DNA of 62,005 nucleotides from positions 1-62,005 of the forward strand of contig JAFOTD010000009.1 of assembly GCA_017388175.1 (NCBI GenBank). Direction: 5' to 3'. The stretch is from Clostridia bacterium (GTDB taxonomy: Bacteria > Bacillota > Clostridia > Christensenellales > CAG-138). Numbering within the stretch: position 1 is the stretch's first letter; each line of letters starts with the position of its first letter. The notes below the pieces were generated by a model that was not told the DNA's origin, did not search any database, and saw only the letters and a list, made by a program, of their open reading frames with translations. Of the stretch, positions 33,663 to 41,963 are shown in pieces. Made by a program: the position numbers and the translations under genes.

Positions 33663-35117
33663 ATGAAAAAATTTTTTTCCTGTTTGATTTGCATCTGCCT
33701 GATGCTGCTTCTCTGCCCGTCGGTCGGTGCGGCGGAGGACGTTACATCCGTTGCATCGCGCGAAGATCTGGAGCGCATCGCGGAACGGCCGTCCGGCAGC
33801 TACGAGCTGACGGCAGATATCGACATGGGCGCAGAGGACTGGCAGCCCATTCCGTTCTCCGGCCGGCTGAACGGAAACGGACATACGATCTATAATCTGA
33901 CCGTACGCGCGCCGGGCGCGGACGGAGCTGAGACCTACGACGGAAACGGCAAGAAGTATGATACGGCCCTCGGCGGGTTGTTTTCCACGGTGACCGGCGC
34001 GGAGATCTCCGATCTGCATCTGAAAAATGCCGTCGTTTGCGTGGAAACGGACCGGCATTGCTTTCTCGGCGCTTTTGCGGGCTGCGCGGCCGATTCCGTC
34101 TTCACGAATTGCACCGCCGATTGCCGAAACCGGCTCACCGTCTCCTCGGTCAACGCGGGCGTGGGCGGAATGACCGGTTTTTCGCTCGACTGCGAGTTTG
34201 ATTCATGCGGCGTCGACGCCGAACTCGTCTTTACCGACGTCAACACGGAAACGCCCTGCGAATCTTTTTTGGGCGGCATGTACGCCTGCGGGTACGGCAA
34301 CGTCAAAAGCTGTGCCGTCCGCATTCACGGGTTTGCCGAAGTTTACGGCTATGCGCACAACGGCGGCGTGATCGGCATGTTCCGGCTGCCGCAGCGGCTC
34401 AAAAAATCGTTCGCCGTGCGAGATACCGCCGTGGACGCGGAGATCTCATTTTTCGAAATCGCTCCGTCCCGCCGCGCGTATTGCGACCCGCTGATCGGAG
34501 AAAATCTCGCCGGGGCGTGCCATCTATATAACAACAGGGTTCAGAATTATCAAAAGAACGAGTTCAGAACGCCGGTACGGCTTTCTCCGGAACAGTGCGA
34601 AGCACCGCAATACAGCGAGGAAATCACGCCTCCGACGTGCACGGAATGGGGGTATACGACCTATACGTGCCCTGTTTGCGGCTACTTCTATCGCGACCGG
34701 TACACGCCTGCGGCGCACGACTATACGGAAATGCGAATCGAGCCGACCCGCACGAAGGACGGCAGCGTTACCTATACCTGCGCCGTCTGTCACGACAGCT
34801 ATACCGAGATCCTGCCCTATATTTGGGCGGAGCGCGTGGAGCTTACGCCGGAAACGCTCAATCTGCCGTTTCTGGGACAGGCGCAATTATCTGCGGCTGT
34901 GTTCCCGAAAAACGTCGCCGAGCCCGGCGTGACCTATTCGAGCGCCGACGCGTCCGCGGTAACGGTTTCGCCGGACGGTATTGTAACGGCATTCAAAAAA
35001 GGCACGGTTGTGATCACCTGCAAAAGCGCTGACGAGCGCGTCAAAAGCGTCTGCGTCGTAACGGTGACAAGCTCGGCGTGGGAGTGGTTTTGCAACGGGT
35101 TCCGGAAGATCGGCTGA
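33663..35117 (+). CDS. Secreted beta-helix protein with cysteine-pair motifs and Big2-like domain
   Basis: A 484-residue exported protein. It has a signal peptide of about 23 residues ending SVGAA. Residues about 25-290 have short strand repeats of the right-handed beta-helix/GLUG kind (ADIDMGAEDWQPI, LNGNGHTIYNLTV, GGLFSTVTGAEISDLHL). Next are two CxxC segments (TYTCPVCGYFYRD, TYTCAVCHDSY) like those in the papain-like protease of this window, and a bacterial Ig-like (Big2) domain with VTYSSADASAVTVSPDGIVT. There is no sortase motif. It is probably an adhesive or scaffold surface protein. It is 15 bases after the kinase gene and may be under that two-component system. Confidence 0.82.
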   Translation: MKKFFSCLICICLMLLLCPSVGAAEDVTSVASREDLERIAERPSGSYELTADIDMGAEDWQPIPFSGRLNGNGHTIYNLTVRAPGADGAETYDGNGKKYDTALGGLFSTVTGAEISDLHLKNAVVCVETDRHCFLGAFAGCAADSVFTNCTADCRNRLTVSSVNAGVGGMTGFSLDCEFDSCGVDAELVFTDVNTETPCESFLGGMYACGYGNVKSCAVRIHGFAEVYGYAHNGGVIGMFRLPQRLKKSFAVRDTAVDAEISFFEIAPSRRAYCDPLIGENLAGACHLYNNRVQNYQKNEFRTPVRLSPEQCEAPQYSEEITPPTCTEWGYTTYTCPVCGYFYRDRYTPAAHDYTEMRIEPTRTKDGSVTYTCAVCHDSYTEILPYIWAERVELTPETLNLPFLGQAQLSAAVFPKNVAEPGVTYSSADASAVTVSPDGIVTAFKKGTVVITCKSADERVKSVCVVTVTSSAWEWFCNGFRKIG

Positions 35118-35125
35118 TTAGATCG

Positions 35126-35151
35126 AAAAAAGCGCCTGCAGGCGCTTTTTT
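35126..35151. terminator. Bidirectional intrinsic terminator
   Basis: AAAAAAGCGCC and GGCGCTTTTTT pair perfectly around a TGCA loop, with T tracts on both strands. It separates the plus-strand secreted protein from the convergent minus-strand gene. Confidence 0.9.
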
Positions 35152-35159
35152 ACGTTCAT

Positions 35160-35612
35160 TTATCTGCTGCGCTTAACGCGTTCCAAAAACGCTGCGCGTT
35201 CCTCTCGGCATTCCTCAAGAAACCGTTCATACCTGCTTTTTTTCCGGGAGGTCCACGTCAGCTTTTCCAAAAGGAAGCGCTTTGTCCGTTCAAAGAACAG
35301 CGCGTGACGAAGCGTTGCGCCGTGTGTGATGAAATACAGCTTATCGCCGACTCTGGCGCGGACGTCGTTCCGCTCGCGCACGTAGAAAATGTAGCTTACG
35401 ATTACCGTGAGGAGCATGATGTGCAGTACCGTCAAAATGACCCACCACGGACCGAGCGCCTTTGCGTTCATGATGATCAGCCGGAACTGGATCAGATATA
35501 TGATCGCTGCAAAGACCAGAACGACGGAGAGGATGGACAGCACGGCGAGGATGGAAAAAACGACGGAGTACAAGGGCGAATCCGCAAAGAATTTCTTAGA
35601 GCGTTTTTCCAT
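35160..35612 (-). CDS. Small membrane protein of unknown function
   Basis: About 150 residues with two hydrophobic helices (VVFSILAVLSILSVVLVFAAIIYLI and WVILTVLHIMLLTVIVSYIFYV) followed by a basic and acidic cytoplasmic tail rich in Arg, Glu and Lys. I do not recognise a family. Two ATG codons are possible; I prefer the second (35612), because AAGGAG lies eight bases before it and only two before the first (35618). It is a single gene between convergent and codirectional neighbours. Confidence 0.65.
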   Translation of the reverse strand: MEKRSKKFFADSPLYSVVFSILAVLSILSVVLVFAAIIYLIQFRLIIMNAKALGPWWVILTVLHIMLLTVIVSYIFYVRERNDVRARVGDKLYFITHGATLRHALFFERTKRFLLEKLTWTSRKKSRYERFLEECREERAAFLERVKRSR

Positions 35613-35664
35613 GGGCATGTCTCCTTTCCGGATCAGATGAACGGCGCAGCGCGCGGGATCAGAA

Positions 35665-36381
35665 TCAAGGGGTGATTAATTCAAATTGCAGCGACTGCGC
35701 AGGCGTAAAATACAGCACGTCGAGAAGGAGCGGCTGATCCCTGTAGGTTCTGCAGAAAAAGCGCAGCTCCAGCACCGCCGTTCCCTGCGGGATCGACAGC
35801 GCGGCGGCGACCGTCTCGTCGGCTTTGACAGCGAGGCATTCCAGAGTGCGGACCGACAGGTGCAGATGCAGCGACTCGCGCACGAGGCTGCTCAAAGAGG
35901 TTTTAAAATCGCGCTTGAAAAACGGCGGAACAAGGTCCGCGCGCAGGTAGCCGACGCAGTATACGGCCGGCACACCGTCGATCGTGCGCACGCGGGAAAC
36001 CTTTCGCACCTTTGTGCCGCGCGGGATTTCCAGCGAGTCGGTAATCTCCGACGGTGCGCGGACGAGCGTGATGGATAGATCCGAAATGCCGCTGGTCGTT
36101 CCGATCCGGCGGATATGGCTTGCCACGTCCTCGGACAGATGCGCGCGATACGTCGGCACGTTCGGCTGGGAACGGAACGAGCCGCGGCCCTGTGAACGAA
36201 CGAGAAGACCCTCCTGCTCCAGAACGTTGAGCGCCTGACGGATCGTGCCGCGGCTGACGCCGTACGCTTCGGTCAGCGCATGCTCCGTTTCAAACGGCGC
36301 GCCGAGCGGCAGCTTCCGAAGCTTTACGCGCAGCTCGTCGGCGATGCGCAGATATTGCGGAAGGTCGGGATGATTCTTCAT
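35665..36381 (-). CDS. GntR/HutC family transcription regulator
   Basis: A 238-residue regulator. The N-terminal winged helix (about 8-75) has LPLGAPFETEHALTEAYGVS and RGTIRQALNVLEQEGLL. The C-terminal UTRA domain (about 95-235) binds small molecules and has SLEIPRGTKVRKVSRVRTIDG and GTAVLELRFFCR. Such proteins often repress sugar or amino-sugar uptake genes; no such operon is adjacent, so the target is elsewhere or is the neighbouring patatin gene. GGAG lies nine bases before the ATG. Confidence 0.88.
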   Translation of the reverse strand: MKNHPDLPQYLRIADELRVKLRKLPLGAPFETEHALTEAYGVSRGTIRQALNVLEQEGLLVRSQGRGSFRSQPNVPTYRAHLSEDVASHIRRIGTTSGISDLSITLVRAPSEITDSLEIPRGTKVRKVSRVRTIDGVPAVYCVGYLRADLVPPFFKRDFKTSLSSLVRESLHLHLSVRTLECLAVKADETVAAALSIPQGTAVLELRFFCRTYRDQPLLLDVLYFTPAQSLQFELITP

Positions 36382-36435
36382 GGAATGTTTCTCCGTTGCG
36401 GTTGATGAGGTCGCGGGGGACGGGCGGAAAAATAC

Positions 36436-37221
36436 TCAGCTCAGGAGCGCTTCGATTTCGGGCAGCGCGCGTTCGGCGCATTCGCGGCCGATGCGGATCG
36501 CTTCCGCGGCGCCTGCGGTGGAGATCATCCCCATGAACGAAACGTCGGGCTTGATACGCACGTCGACGGGATCGGCGCGCAGGCGGGTGATTTCTTTTTG
36601 CAGCATATCGAACGCGCGCAGCACCGTCTGGTGTGCGCCGGGAGCCTTGTTTTCGGTGATGACAAAGCGTTTTTTGATCGAGAGATCGACGCCGATGACG
36701 ACGTCCGCGCCGTGCGTGCGCAGAACCTCAACGGGCAGCTCCTGCAGCGTGCCGCCGTCGATATACCAGTGCCCGTCGATGTTGACCGGCGTAAATACGC
36801 CCGGGATCGCCATGCTCGCGCGCGCCGCTTCATACAGCTTGCAATGCTCAAAGATATGGAACTCGGACGTTTCGAGATCGGCAGCGCCGATAAAGCAGGG
36901 GAGCTTCGTCTGCTCGATCGTGAGATCGTGCGTCAGCACGCGCATGAGCTCCGAAACCTTGTTGCCGGAGATGAACCCGCCGCGGGTCACCATGGTCGGG
37001 TCTATGAGGTCCTTCGGCGCGAGCGTGCAGAGATATTTTTCCAGCATGTGCAGGTCGGTTCCCGCCGCGAAGATTGCGGCAACCAGTGCGCCGGCGCTGC
37101 AGCCGGAGATCAGGTCGATCGGGATATTGTGCTCGGTCAATACCTGCAGCACGCCTACGTGCGCCGCGCCGCGGCCGCCGCCGGAGGCAAGCGCAAGGCC
37201 GACTTTTTTGCGTTCTTCCAA
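36436..37221 (-). CDS. Patatin-like phospholipase (RssA/YchK type), TTG start
   Basis: A 261-residue serine hydrolase. It has the oxyanion loop SGGGRGAAHVG, the nucleophile in GCSAG (Ser42) and the catalytic aspartate in YIDGGTLQELPVEVL. Relatives release fatty acids from phospholipids or lysophospholipids at the membrane. The start is a TTG codon: no ATG or GTG fits, the fold begins straight after it, and AAAGGA lies about ten bases upstream. The strong promoter 37266-37294 precedes it, and the GntR gene follows after 54 bases. Confidence 0.88.
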   Translation of the reverse strand: MEERKKVGLALASGGGRGAAHVGVLQVLTEHNIPIDLISGCSAGALVAAIFAAGTDLHMLEKYLCTLAPKDLIDPTMVTRGGFISGNKVSELMRVLTHDLTIEQTKLPCFIGAADLETSEFHIFEHCKLYEAARASMAIPGVFTPVNIDGHWYIDGGTLQELPVEVLRTHGADVVIGVDLSIKKRFVITENKAPGAHQTVLRAFDMLQKEITRLRADPVDVRIKPDVSFMGMISTAGAAEAIRIGRECAERALPEIEALLS

Positions 37222-37265
37222 CTTGATGATTCCTTTCAGGTGGGACTAACCCATTATTTAATTCC

Positions 37266-37294
37266 ATTATAGCAATACGAACGATTCTTTGCAA
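37266..37294 (-). promoter_or_regulatory. SigA promoter of the patatin-like gene
   Basis: On the minus strand, TTGCAA and TATAAT are separated by 17 bases, with TGC before the -10. Confidence 0.8.
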
Positions 37295-37375
37295 GGCTAT
37301 GCCGCGAAAAAACGGCGCGCACAGAGGGGTTCAATTCGTTACGGAGGAAGGCCGCGCGCTTCCCGCGCGTACGAT

Positions 37376-37423
37376 GCTCCACTGTGTTAAGGGAGCTGCC
37401 GTTTTAGGCGACTGAGGAATTGA
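37376..37423. repeat. Solo half-unit of the palindrome family
   Basis: Read on the minus strand, this segment resembles the end of the arrays at 47064 and 47717: a near-ATTCCTCAGTCGCC start, then GGCAGCTCCCTT and an ACAC segment. It lies alone in the 340-base gap between the patatin and DUF937 genes and has no second arm, so it is probably a decayed copy. The rest of the gap holds the patatin promoter and the DUF937 terminator, and no gene. Confidence 0.5.
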
Positions 37424-37510
37424 CGGACGGATCGGCAGCTCGCTTTTCACAGCGTTGCGCTGCGCCTCTGACGTTCGGGAGCAGCGGGAGACGCTTCTTT
37501 TGAAAGCACC

Positions 37511-37553
37511 AAAAAGGAGCCGCTAAGCGCCCCTTCGGGTTTTTAGCGGCTCC
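37511..37553 (-). terminator. Terminator of the DUF937 operon
   Basis: GGAGCCGCTAA and TTAGCGGCTCC pair (11 base pairs) around a loop, followed by a T run on the minus strand. Confidence 0.85.
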
Positions 37554-37564
37554 CTCTGTCTTCG

Positions 37565-38470
37565 TTATTTCTTTGTCGTCTTCTTCGCGGTCTTCTTGCC
37601 GGTCGAAGTCGTACCCGCCTTCTTTGCGGAAGAGGCCGTTCCGGTCTTCTTCGCGGTCTTCTTGCCCGTGGAGCTCGTCGCCGTACCGGTTTTCTTGCCG
37701 CTCGTCGTGCCGGTCTTTTTGCCGGTCTTCTTCTTTCCGGAGGTCGTCGTTTCTTCCTTTCCGGAAGACAGCGCGGAGCTGTCGCCGAACAGATTCATCG
37801 CGAGCGATCCGAGACCGCCGAGCAGGGAGCCGGAGGAGGATTCTTCCTCTTTTTCTTCTTCCTGTTCATTACTGTTTCCGCCCAAAAGCCCGCCTAAGAG
37901 TCCGCCGAGCAGGGAGCCGGAGGAGGACTGCTGCTGCGTGGAGCCGCCGAGGAGACTGCCGAGAAGCGTCGAGCCGATGCTCGGGGAGCTCGTTTGAGAA
38001 CCCCCGCCCAAAAGCCCGCCTAAAAGTCCGCCGAGCGCGGAGCTTCCCGCGTTGTCGTCATCCTTCTTGTTGCCGATCTGGGTAAGCAGCAGCGGCGCGA
38101 CCATCGCAAGGATTGTGCCGACCTTGGAGCCGGAAACGCCGCTCTTTTTTGAGATCGCTTTCGTCGCGGCACTTTCGTCCGCGCCTAAGATGTGGCCGAG
38201 GATCTTTTTGCCGTCCGCGGTGTCGGCGGAGGCAAGGAACGACGCGGCGTCGATCAGCTCGCCGGTCCTATGCTCGTTCAGCGCCTTGTTCAGCGATTCC
38301 GCGCCGGTCTTGGTGGAGGCGTTGTCCGACATTTTGCCGACAAGCACCGGAAGCGCGTCGGAAAGGACCGCCTGCACCTTTGGCCCGCTCGTATTGGTCA
38401 GCTTCGACAGCGTTTTGACGCCGTCGCTGCCGATCATCCCCATCAGGGAATTGAGATCGATATCTGCCAT
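37565..38470 (-). CDS. DUF937 protein with histone H1-like lysine-rich tail
   Basis: A 301-residue protein. Residues 1-about 140 match DUF937 (LNSLMGMIGSDGVKTLSKLTN, ISKKSGVSGSKVGTILAMVAPLLL). Residues about 145-235 are Gly/Ser/Leu-rich repeats (SALGGLLGGLLGG). The last 60 residues are repeats of GKKTG, AKKTG and GKKTAKK, like eukaryotic H1 tails and bacterial H1-like proteins. The tail could bind DNA or acidic polymers. DUF937 itself has no agreed function (YidB family). It is the second gene after a membrane protein gene and ends before a strong terminator. Confidence 0.85.
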   Translation of the reverse strand: MADIDLNSLMGMIGSDGVKTLSKLTNTSGPKVQAVLSDALPVLVGKMSDNASTKTGAESLNKALNEHRTGELIDAASFLASADTADGKKILGHILGADESAATKAISKKSGVSGSKVGTILAMVAPLLLTQIGNKKDDDNAGSSALGGLLGGLLGGGSQTSSPSIGSTLLGSLLGGSTQQQSSSGSLLGGLLGGLLGGNSNEQEEEKEEESSSGSLLGGLGSLAMNLFGDSSALSSGKEETTTSGKKKTGKKTGTTSGKKTGTATSSTGKKTAKKTGTASSAKKAGTTSTGKKTAKKTTKK

Positions 38471-38473
38471 GGC

Positions 38474-39346
38474 TTATTCCTCGGGTGCAACGGTGAGATC
38501 GTTTGCCGTTTCGTCGGCTCCTGCAATCGTGCCGTCTTCAAGAACGATGCCCTTGAGATCCTTGCCTTCCTTTTCCGCATCTCTTGCACAGAACGCGCAC
38601 AGACCGGTGCAGCCGTTGTCCATGGCGACTCTGACCGCGGGCACGTACTCGCCGTCGATCTCTTCGCCTTCGCTGTAGCTGATGTCGGTGGAATTCCGGA
38701 TCGCCTGACATTTTTCATACAGATGATACTTGTGACCGTATCTGGTCCAATAGACCTTCTCGAAAGAGCTGAGCTGCTGTGCGGCATCCGCTTTCTGCTC
38801 CGCGGTAAGCGGATGGAAATCGATGCCGAGCAGACACGCGATCGCAAGCAGGATGCATGCGACGACGGTCACGATGGTCTTGGTCTTTTTGTCGAGCTTA
38901 TCTTCCTTTCTGGTAAGCACGATGATGATCAGCGGAAGCAGACAGACCGCAGCCATGATCGCACCGAGCTGGGACAGAATGAAGAACAGGAACTTGTTCT
39001 TGCCGCTGAACGGATCCAGATGACTTGCCTTCTTCCAAAGCAGACCCGCTATGACGCAGCAGATGAAATCTACGACGATGAAGCCGAGGATCCACCATAT
39101 CCGCGCTTTTTCAAGACCCGGCAGACGGAGCGCTCTGAAGACGACCAGAATGGCGAGAACTTCGCAGGCGATCGCGACCAGCCAAAGGATCGCGGAGACG
39201 ATGCGCAGCGTGGTCGCCTTGCTCTTTTCTTCCGCTTTGGTCATACCTTCGACCTTCTTGCCGGTCGCCTTTACTTCTTCTGCGGCTTCGCTCGCAGCTT
39301 TTCTGCTGCTCTGCACTTTCGTGACAGTTCTTTTCTTTTCTTCCAT
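38474..39346 (-). CDS. Membrane protein with C-terminal cysteine/histidine metal-type domain
   Basis: A 290-residue protein. A charged N-terminus (about 1-45) is followed by four hydrophobic helices (about 45-165). The C-terminal soluble part has VYWTRYGHKYHLYEKCQAI and GCTGLCAFCARD, the YH..C plus CxxC pattern of small domains found in many Bacillota surface proteins and probably metal-binding. The ATG at 39346 has GAGAGGGG before it; a longer frame crosses the promoter. It is the first gene of the DUF937 operon, separated by only three bases, so the two probably work together. Confidence 0.75.
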   Translation of the reverse strand: MEEKKRTVTKVQSSRKAASEAAEEVKATGKKVEGMTKAEEKSKATTLRIVSAILWLVAIACEVLAILVVFRALRLPGLEKARIWWILGFIVVDFICCVIAGLLWKKASHLDPFSGKNKFLFFILSQLGAIMAAVCLLPLIIIVLTRKEDKLDKKTKTIVTVVACILLAIACLLGIDFHPLTAEQKADAAQQLSSFEKVYWTRYGHKYHLYEKCQAIRNSTDISYSEGEEIDGEYVPAVRVAMDNGCTGLCAFCARDAEKEGKDLKGIVLEDGTIAGADETANDLTVAPEE

Positions 39347-39405
39347 GCAAACCCCTCTCATTTCTATAATTGGTTTGGAACGAATGATATACATTCTTAT
39401 CATAT

Positions 39406-39434
39406 ATTTTACTTGAACCCATCTGCAATGTCAA
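39406..39434 (-). promoter_or_regulatory. SigA promoter of the DUF937 operon
   Basis: On the minus strand, consensus TTGACA and TAAAAT are separated by 17 bases, about 60 bases before the ATG. Confidence 0.8.
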
Positions 39435-39555
39435 TAACGGATTGGTGTATTTTTGTCGCAATGTTTGCGTGTCGGGACGGTTTTTGCAAGTCGCCTCTTG
39501 ACAATTCGCCCGATTGCGTCCAAACTGAAAAGAGAAACGTTTTCGGAGGATTCAG

Positions 39556-40233
39556 ATGGACTGGTGGAAGATCGCGCTGATCGTGCTCGGCGGAGCAGCG
39601 GTTTTGTTCGGCGGCTTTATGGGCCTGCGCCGCGCAACGGCGGGCTGGCGCAGCCGGCTGAGCGTGTTGAAAAACGCGCTCGATGAAGCGATCGCGGCGG
39701 ATAAGGAGCCGGAAAAACCGCGCTCGCTTTCCTCGCTCGAATCGGTCGTGCTGCCGAAGATCCTGAAGGATTTTCCGGATTTTAATCCGGAGGTATTCGC
39801 GCAGCGCGTCAGGCGTGACGCGAAAACGTATTATGAGAGCGGCGTCGAGGGGAAGGTGCTCTATGCGGACGATGCAACGGAGACGTTCAAGGACGCGTTT
39901 TCCGACCGTCTTCCGTCCGACGTGGCGGACGGGATTACGGTGCACCGTGTGACGATCGCGGGCTATGACGGTGCGACGAACAAGAAGATTCTGACGTGTC
40001 AGGCGGCCGCGGGCTATAACGATCCGACCGGAACGCTTCGCGAACGGCGGCTGATCTTAAAATACATCGCGGGATACGCCGACGATCCGGAGAGTCCGAT
40101 CGTCGGGTACAACTGTCCGAACTGCGGCGCGCCGCTGCCCGCTGCCGGCGCGCGCGTCTGCGTGTACTGCGGGACGGCGTTTTCGGCGCCGGTGAGCCTC
40201 GGATGGCTCCTCTTTGACGCCTTTGAAAGATAA
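39556..40233 (+). CDS. Membrane-anchored zinc-ribbon protein, Tim44-like
   Basis: A 225-residue protein with one N-terminal helix (IALIVLGGAAVLFGGFMGL). A middle domain (about 55-180) has LPKILKDFPDFNPEVFAQRVRRD, resembling Tim44-like/TrbF-fold proteins, and a C-terminal zinc ribbon has CPNCGAPLP and CVYCG. It is probably a cytoplasmic domain tethered to the membrane. GGAGG precedes the ATG. It is a single gene; the function is unknown. Confidence 0.7.
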   Translation: MDWWKIALIVLGGAAVLFGGFMGLRRATAGWRSRLSVLKNALDEAIAADKEPEKPRSLSSLESVVLPKILKDFPDFNPEVFAQRVRRDAKTYYESGVEGKVLYADDATETFKDAFSDRLPSDVADGITVHRVTIAGYDGATNKKILTCQAAAGYNDPTGTLRERRLILKYIAGYADDPESPIVGYNCPNCGAPLPAAGARVCVYCGTAFSAPVSLGWLLFDAFER

Positions 40234-40236
40234 AAA

Positions 40237-40286
40237 AGCCCCGAACGGGGCTGAAACGTGCGCTTGCTGACGGCAGGCGCTTTTTA
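40237..40286 (+). terminator. Double hairpin terminator
   Basis: AGCCCCG and CGGGGCT form a first hairpin (40237-40252). A second, GCGCTTGC with GCAGGCGC (40260-40280), is followed by TTTTTATTT. It overlaps the end of the convergent dacF-like gene. Confidence 0.75.
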
Positions 40287-41852
40287 TTTGTGCTTTCTTC
40301 GGTAAATGAGAAGTCCCGCAAGCGCTCCGAAAAGCAGAACCAGCGCGATCGGCGCCCAGAGGAACGTCTTGAGGTTCGGCTCGTTTTTTTGCCGCATTTC
40401 GACGGGCGCAGCGTCCGGCGCACCGGTCGGCGCGGGGGTAAGCGGCGCGGGCGAGGCGGTCAGCGTTTCACCTTCGATCGTGACCGGCGCAAGCGGGGTC
40501 GGCGTTTCCGAGAGAGGCGGGGGCGTCGGCGTCGGAGCCGGGGTTGGAGTATACAGATCGGCGGGGACGAATTCTTCAACCGAGCGCGACGCATACACCG
40601 GCAGCGTGAACCAGACGCGGCCGCCGTAGGAAAAGATGGCGTTTGCGACATGCTGCCCTTCCGAAATCGGCGCGGTCGGGGACGCGTCGAACGTGACGGC
40701 AAATTCCGCTTTGCCCGAGAGCAGCGATTCGATCTCGGCGATCGGCCGGAACACGGTGACGTCCTCGGTGCCGACGTTCAGCGCCAGCATGCCGTTTTCC
40801 GGATCGGTGACGCGCGCGTTTTCAACAGCGACGGTAAGCGTCTTTCCTGCGAGCATCGTTTCTGCGGTGACGTGATCGTATTCATAGGTAAACACGTACT
40901 CGAATAGCTCGCGTGCGCGCTTGAACAGCTCCTTCGAGCGCAGGCCGAAATCATCGCCGGTTACGCCGAGCTGCGAGCAGATGATCGTCACGTCTTCCTT
41001 CGTTGCGGCGGCGATCAGACTGTTGCCGGTGCCGGTGGAGCCGGTTTTGACGCCGATCGCGTACTCGTAGTAATACCCTTTTCCGGGCGGATCGGAGATC
41101 AGCTTGTTGCGGTTTGTCATGACCATCGCCTTTTTCCGGACGTCGTTGGGCTGGATGGTGTAAGAAACGGTGGAAACGATCGTGCGGAACGTCTCGTTTT
41201 GCAGCGCAACCTGCGTCAGAAGCGTCATATCGTAGGCCGATGAGACGTTTCCGTTCCGGTTTTTTCCGCTGGGATTGGTAAAATGCGTATCGGTCATGCC
41301 GAGCTCTTTTGCGCGATCGTCCATGACCTTTCCGAACGCGTCCTCCGACCCGGACAGATGAAACGCGAGCGTAACCGCCGCATCGTTGCCCGAGCACAGC
41401 ATCAATCCGTACAGAAGCTCTTCCACGGTCAGCGTTTCGTTTTTCAGAAGGCCCATCAAGGAATCGGAGCCGCCAAGCCGCGTCGCTTCCTGCGGGGCGG
41501 TTTCTTTCTCGTCGAGCGCGCACTGTTCCAGAATCACCAGCGCGGTCATGATCTTGGTCGTACTTGCGGGATGGATGCCGACATGCTCTTTTCTCGCGAA
41601 ATAGCCGCGCGTAATATCGCATGCGTCGGCGACGTAAATGCCTTCCGCCTTCGCGTTCTTTTCAATCGACTTGTATGCCTTTTCACGCTCCTTGCGCCAC
41701 GCGTCGTCGTGTCCGGTCAGCGCGCCGAATGCCGGCTCGTCCGCGTCGTCGGGCGATTCGGAATGCGCGTCCTGCTGTTCGGCGTGCGCGCCTGCGGGCA
41801 AAAGCAGCAGGGCGATCCATATGAAAATGAGTATCCGGCACAGGTTTTTCAT
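40284..41852 (-). CDS. D-alanyl-D-alanine carboxypeptidase (S11, DacF-like)
   Basis: A 522-residue penicillin-binding protein. It has a signal peptide of about 24 residues (ending GAHA), the SxxK motif STTK (Ser97, Lys100), SGND (the SxN motif) and VKTGSTG (the KTG motif); the serine triad is intact. A C-terminal beta domain follows, then a Pro/Thr-rich linker with repeated PTPAP and a membrane helix (LWAPIALVLLFGALAGLLIY) with a basic tail. The family trims pentapeptides of peptidoglycan; DacF types are often tied to sporulation. Its promoter -10 lies seven bases before the ATG, so the mRNA may be leaderless. Confidence 0.9.
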   Translation of the reverse strand: MKNLCRILIFIWIALLLLPAGAHAEQQDAHSESPDDADEPAFGALTGHDDAWRKEREKAYKSIEKNAKAEGIYVADACDITRGYFARKEHVGIHPASTTKIMTALVILEQCALDEKETAPQEATRLGGSDSLMGLLKNETLTVEELLYGLMLCSGNDAAVTLAFHLSGSEDAFGKVMDDRAKELGMTDTHFTNPSGKNRNGNVSSAYDMTLLTQVALQNETFRTIVSTVSYTIQPNDVRKKAMVMTNRNKLISDPPGKGYYYEYAIGVKTGSTGTGNSLIAAATKEDVTIICSQLGVTGDDFGLRSKELFKRARELFEYVFTYEYDHVTAETMLAGKTLTVAVENARVTDPENGMLALNVGTEDVTVFRPIAEIESLLSGKAEFAVTFDASPTAPISEGQHVANAIFSYGGRVWFTLPVYASRSVEEFVPADLYTPTPAPTPTPPPLSETPTPLAPVTIEGETLTASPAPLTPAPTGAPDAAPVEMRQKNEPNLKTFLWAPIALVLLFGALAGLLIYRRKHK

Positions 41853-41859
41853 ACCCTTC

Positions 41860-41888
41860 AGTATAGCATACGGGCAAATGATTGGCAA
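41860..41888 (-). promoter_or_regulatory. Promoter of the dacF-like gene, leaderless type
   Basis: On the minus strand, TTGCCA and TATACT are separated by 17 bases, with TGC before the -10. Only GAAGGGT separates the -10 from the ATG, placing the transcript start at or near the start codon. Confidence 0.65.
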
Positions 41889-41963
41889 GCCGGGCGCGTT
41901 CGCCTCTTCCCTTTTTTTTCGGCATCTGCTATACTGATGGCGAAACGGAAAGGGAGAGATCGC

